Shown one piece after another: positions 5,630 to 5,738 of a stretch of 5,738 nt of DNA. Source of the DNA: Pyrinomonadaceae bacterium (GTDB lineage Bacteria; Acidobacteriota; Blastocatellia; Pyrinomonadales; Pyrinomonadaceae); assembly GCA_018060305.1 (NCBI GenBank), contig JAGOWF010000187.1:1-5738 (forward strand), given 5' to 3'. The notes below the pieces were generated by a model. It saw only the letters and a program-made list of their open reading frames with translations, was not told where the DNA came from and did not search any database. Numbering within the stretch: position 1 is the first letter of the stretch; every line of letters begins with the position of its first letter. Made by a program: the position numbers and the translations under genes.

Positions 5630-5658
5630 ACTGTATCACATTCTCAACGGTTTGTCAA
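5630..5658 (-). promoter_or_regulatory. Strong sigma70-type promoter for the leftward five-gene operon
   Basis: On the minus strand TTGACA (5658-5653, perfect) and TACAGT (5635-5630, four of six) are 17 bases apart, and TGA directly before the -10 gives an extended -10 (TGn). The start would be near 5623, leaving a leader of about 275 nt that contains the GTCCAC array before the ATG at 5348. A protein bound to that array would sit downstream of the start, in a position to block elongation or early transcription. Confidence 0.68.
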
Positions 5659-5710
5659 TGTATTTATTCCAGGCCAAACTGAGCGATTATAACCCGAATT
5701 CTCTGTCGTC

Positions 5711-5719
5711 TGCTATAAT
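5711..5719 (+). promoter_or_regulatory. Extended -10 promoter facing the right edge
   Basis: TGC-TATAAT (5711-5719) is a perfect extended -10. I see no -35 at the right distance (bases near 5691-5696 read AACCCG), which is tolerable for extended -10 promoters. Transcription would begin about 7 bases on, close to the ATG at 5727. Confidence 0.5.
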
Positions 5720-5726
5720 CCGCTTC

Positions 5727-5738
5727 ATGGTGCGGCGG
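5727..5738 (+). CDS. Possible start of a rightward gene, four codons only
   Basis: ATG-GTG-CGG-CGG at the edge would encode MVRR. It lies 7 bases after the TATAAT element, so the message would have almost no leader. Four codons cannot identify a product; the true start may be further right, or this may be the beginning of an RNA gene. Confidence 0.2.

Larger units (their letters stand above)
5349..5726. other. Long non-coding control region between divergent transcription units
   Basis: About 380 bases hold no convincing gene. From left to right they contain the leader of the leftward operon, the GTCCAC box array, two T6 tracts separated by seven bases (5521-5539), a strong leftward promoter, and an AT-rich stretch (about 5640-5720) ending in an extended -10 facing right. 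In leftward RNA a short open frame begins at ATG 5563 (22 codons) or 5542 (15 codons) and ends at 5495. It could be a leader peptide but has only a weak ribosome site. Confidence 0.6.

Overview
The window looks like chromosomal DNA from a moderately GC-rich bacterium. Acidobacteriota is my best guess. It rests on three remembered family resemblances: the double zinc-ribbon protein with a CxxC-x17-CxxC module, the 65-residue CPRC/CDAC protein, and a secreted matrixin-like protease with Ig-like tail domains. No rRNA or other phylogenetic marker is present, so the assignment is tentative. I see no tRNA, rRNA, insertion sequence, prophage or CRISPR array.

Left part (1-1677): purD, a purine biosynthesis gene, runs leftward off the edge and keeps its first 284 codons. 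It is divergent from a rightward gene for a 128-residue protein with two zinc-ribbon modules. That gene has a good sigma70-type promoter with a 13-bp palindrome between -35 and -10, and an inverted repeat in its leader. The gap 1424-1677 holds three consecutive stem-loops. They make best sense as the 3' end of the leftward operon that converges on this point.

Middle (1678-5348): five leftward genes are packed with gaps of 47, about 33, 6 and 9 bases and look like one operon. In transcription order they are: a 302-residue protein with two N-terminal membrane segments and a cytoplasmic helical/TPR-like part; a 65-residue zinc ribbon; a Wza-type polysaccharide export protein (PES plus two SLBB domains) lacking an obvious lipobox and C-terminal membrane helix; a 72-residue two-TM protein; and an exported matrixin-like zinc metalloprotease. 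Together they suggest an envelope-associated function, but the joint role is not known to me. No polysaccharide polymerase, flippase or Wzc kinase lies in the window.

Right part (5349-5738): a roughly 380-base non-coding region. It has a strong leftward promoter (TTGACA-N17-TACAGT) giving a leader of about 275 nt. It also has five direct GTCCAC boxes spaced 11, 11, 12 and 11 bp, plus one inverted box forming a perfect 10-bp inverted repeat, and an extended -10 element facing right just before a possible start codon at the edge. The boxes resemble high-GC DnaA boxes (TTGTCCACA type). The region is therefore either a candidate replication origin or DnaA-regulated control region, or the operator array of an unknown regulator. 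It is the most interesting part of the window.
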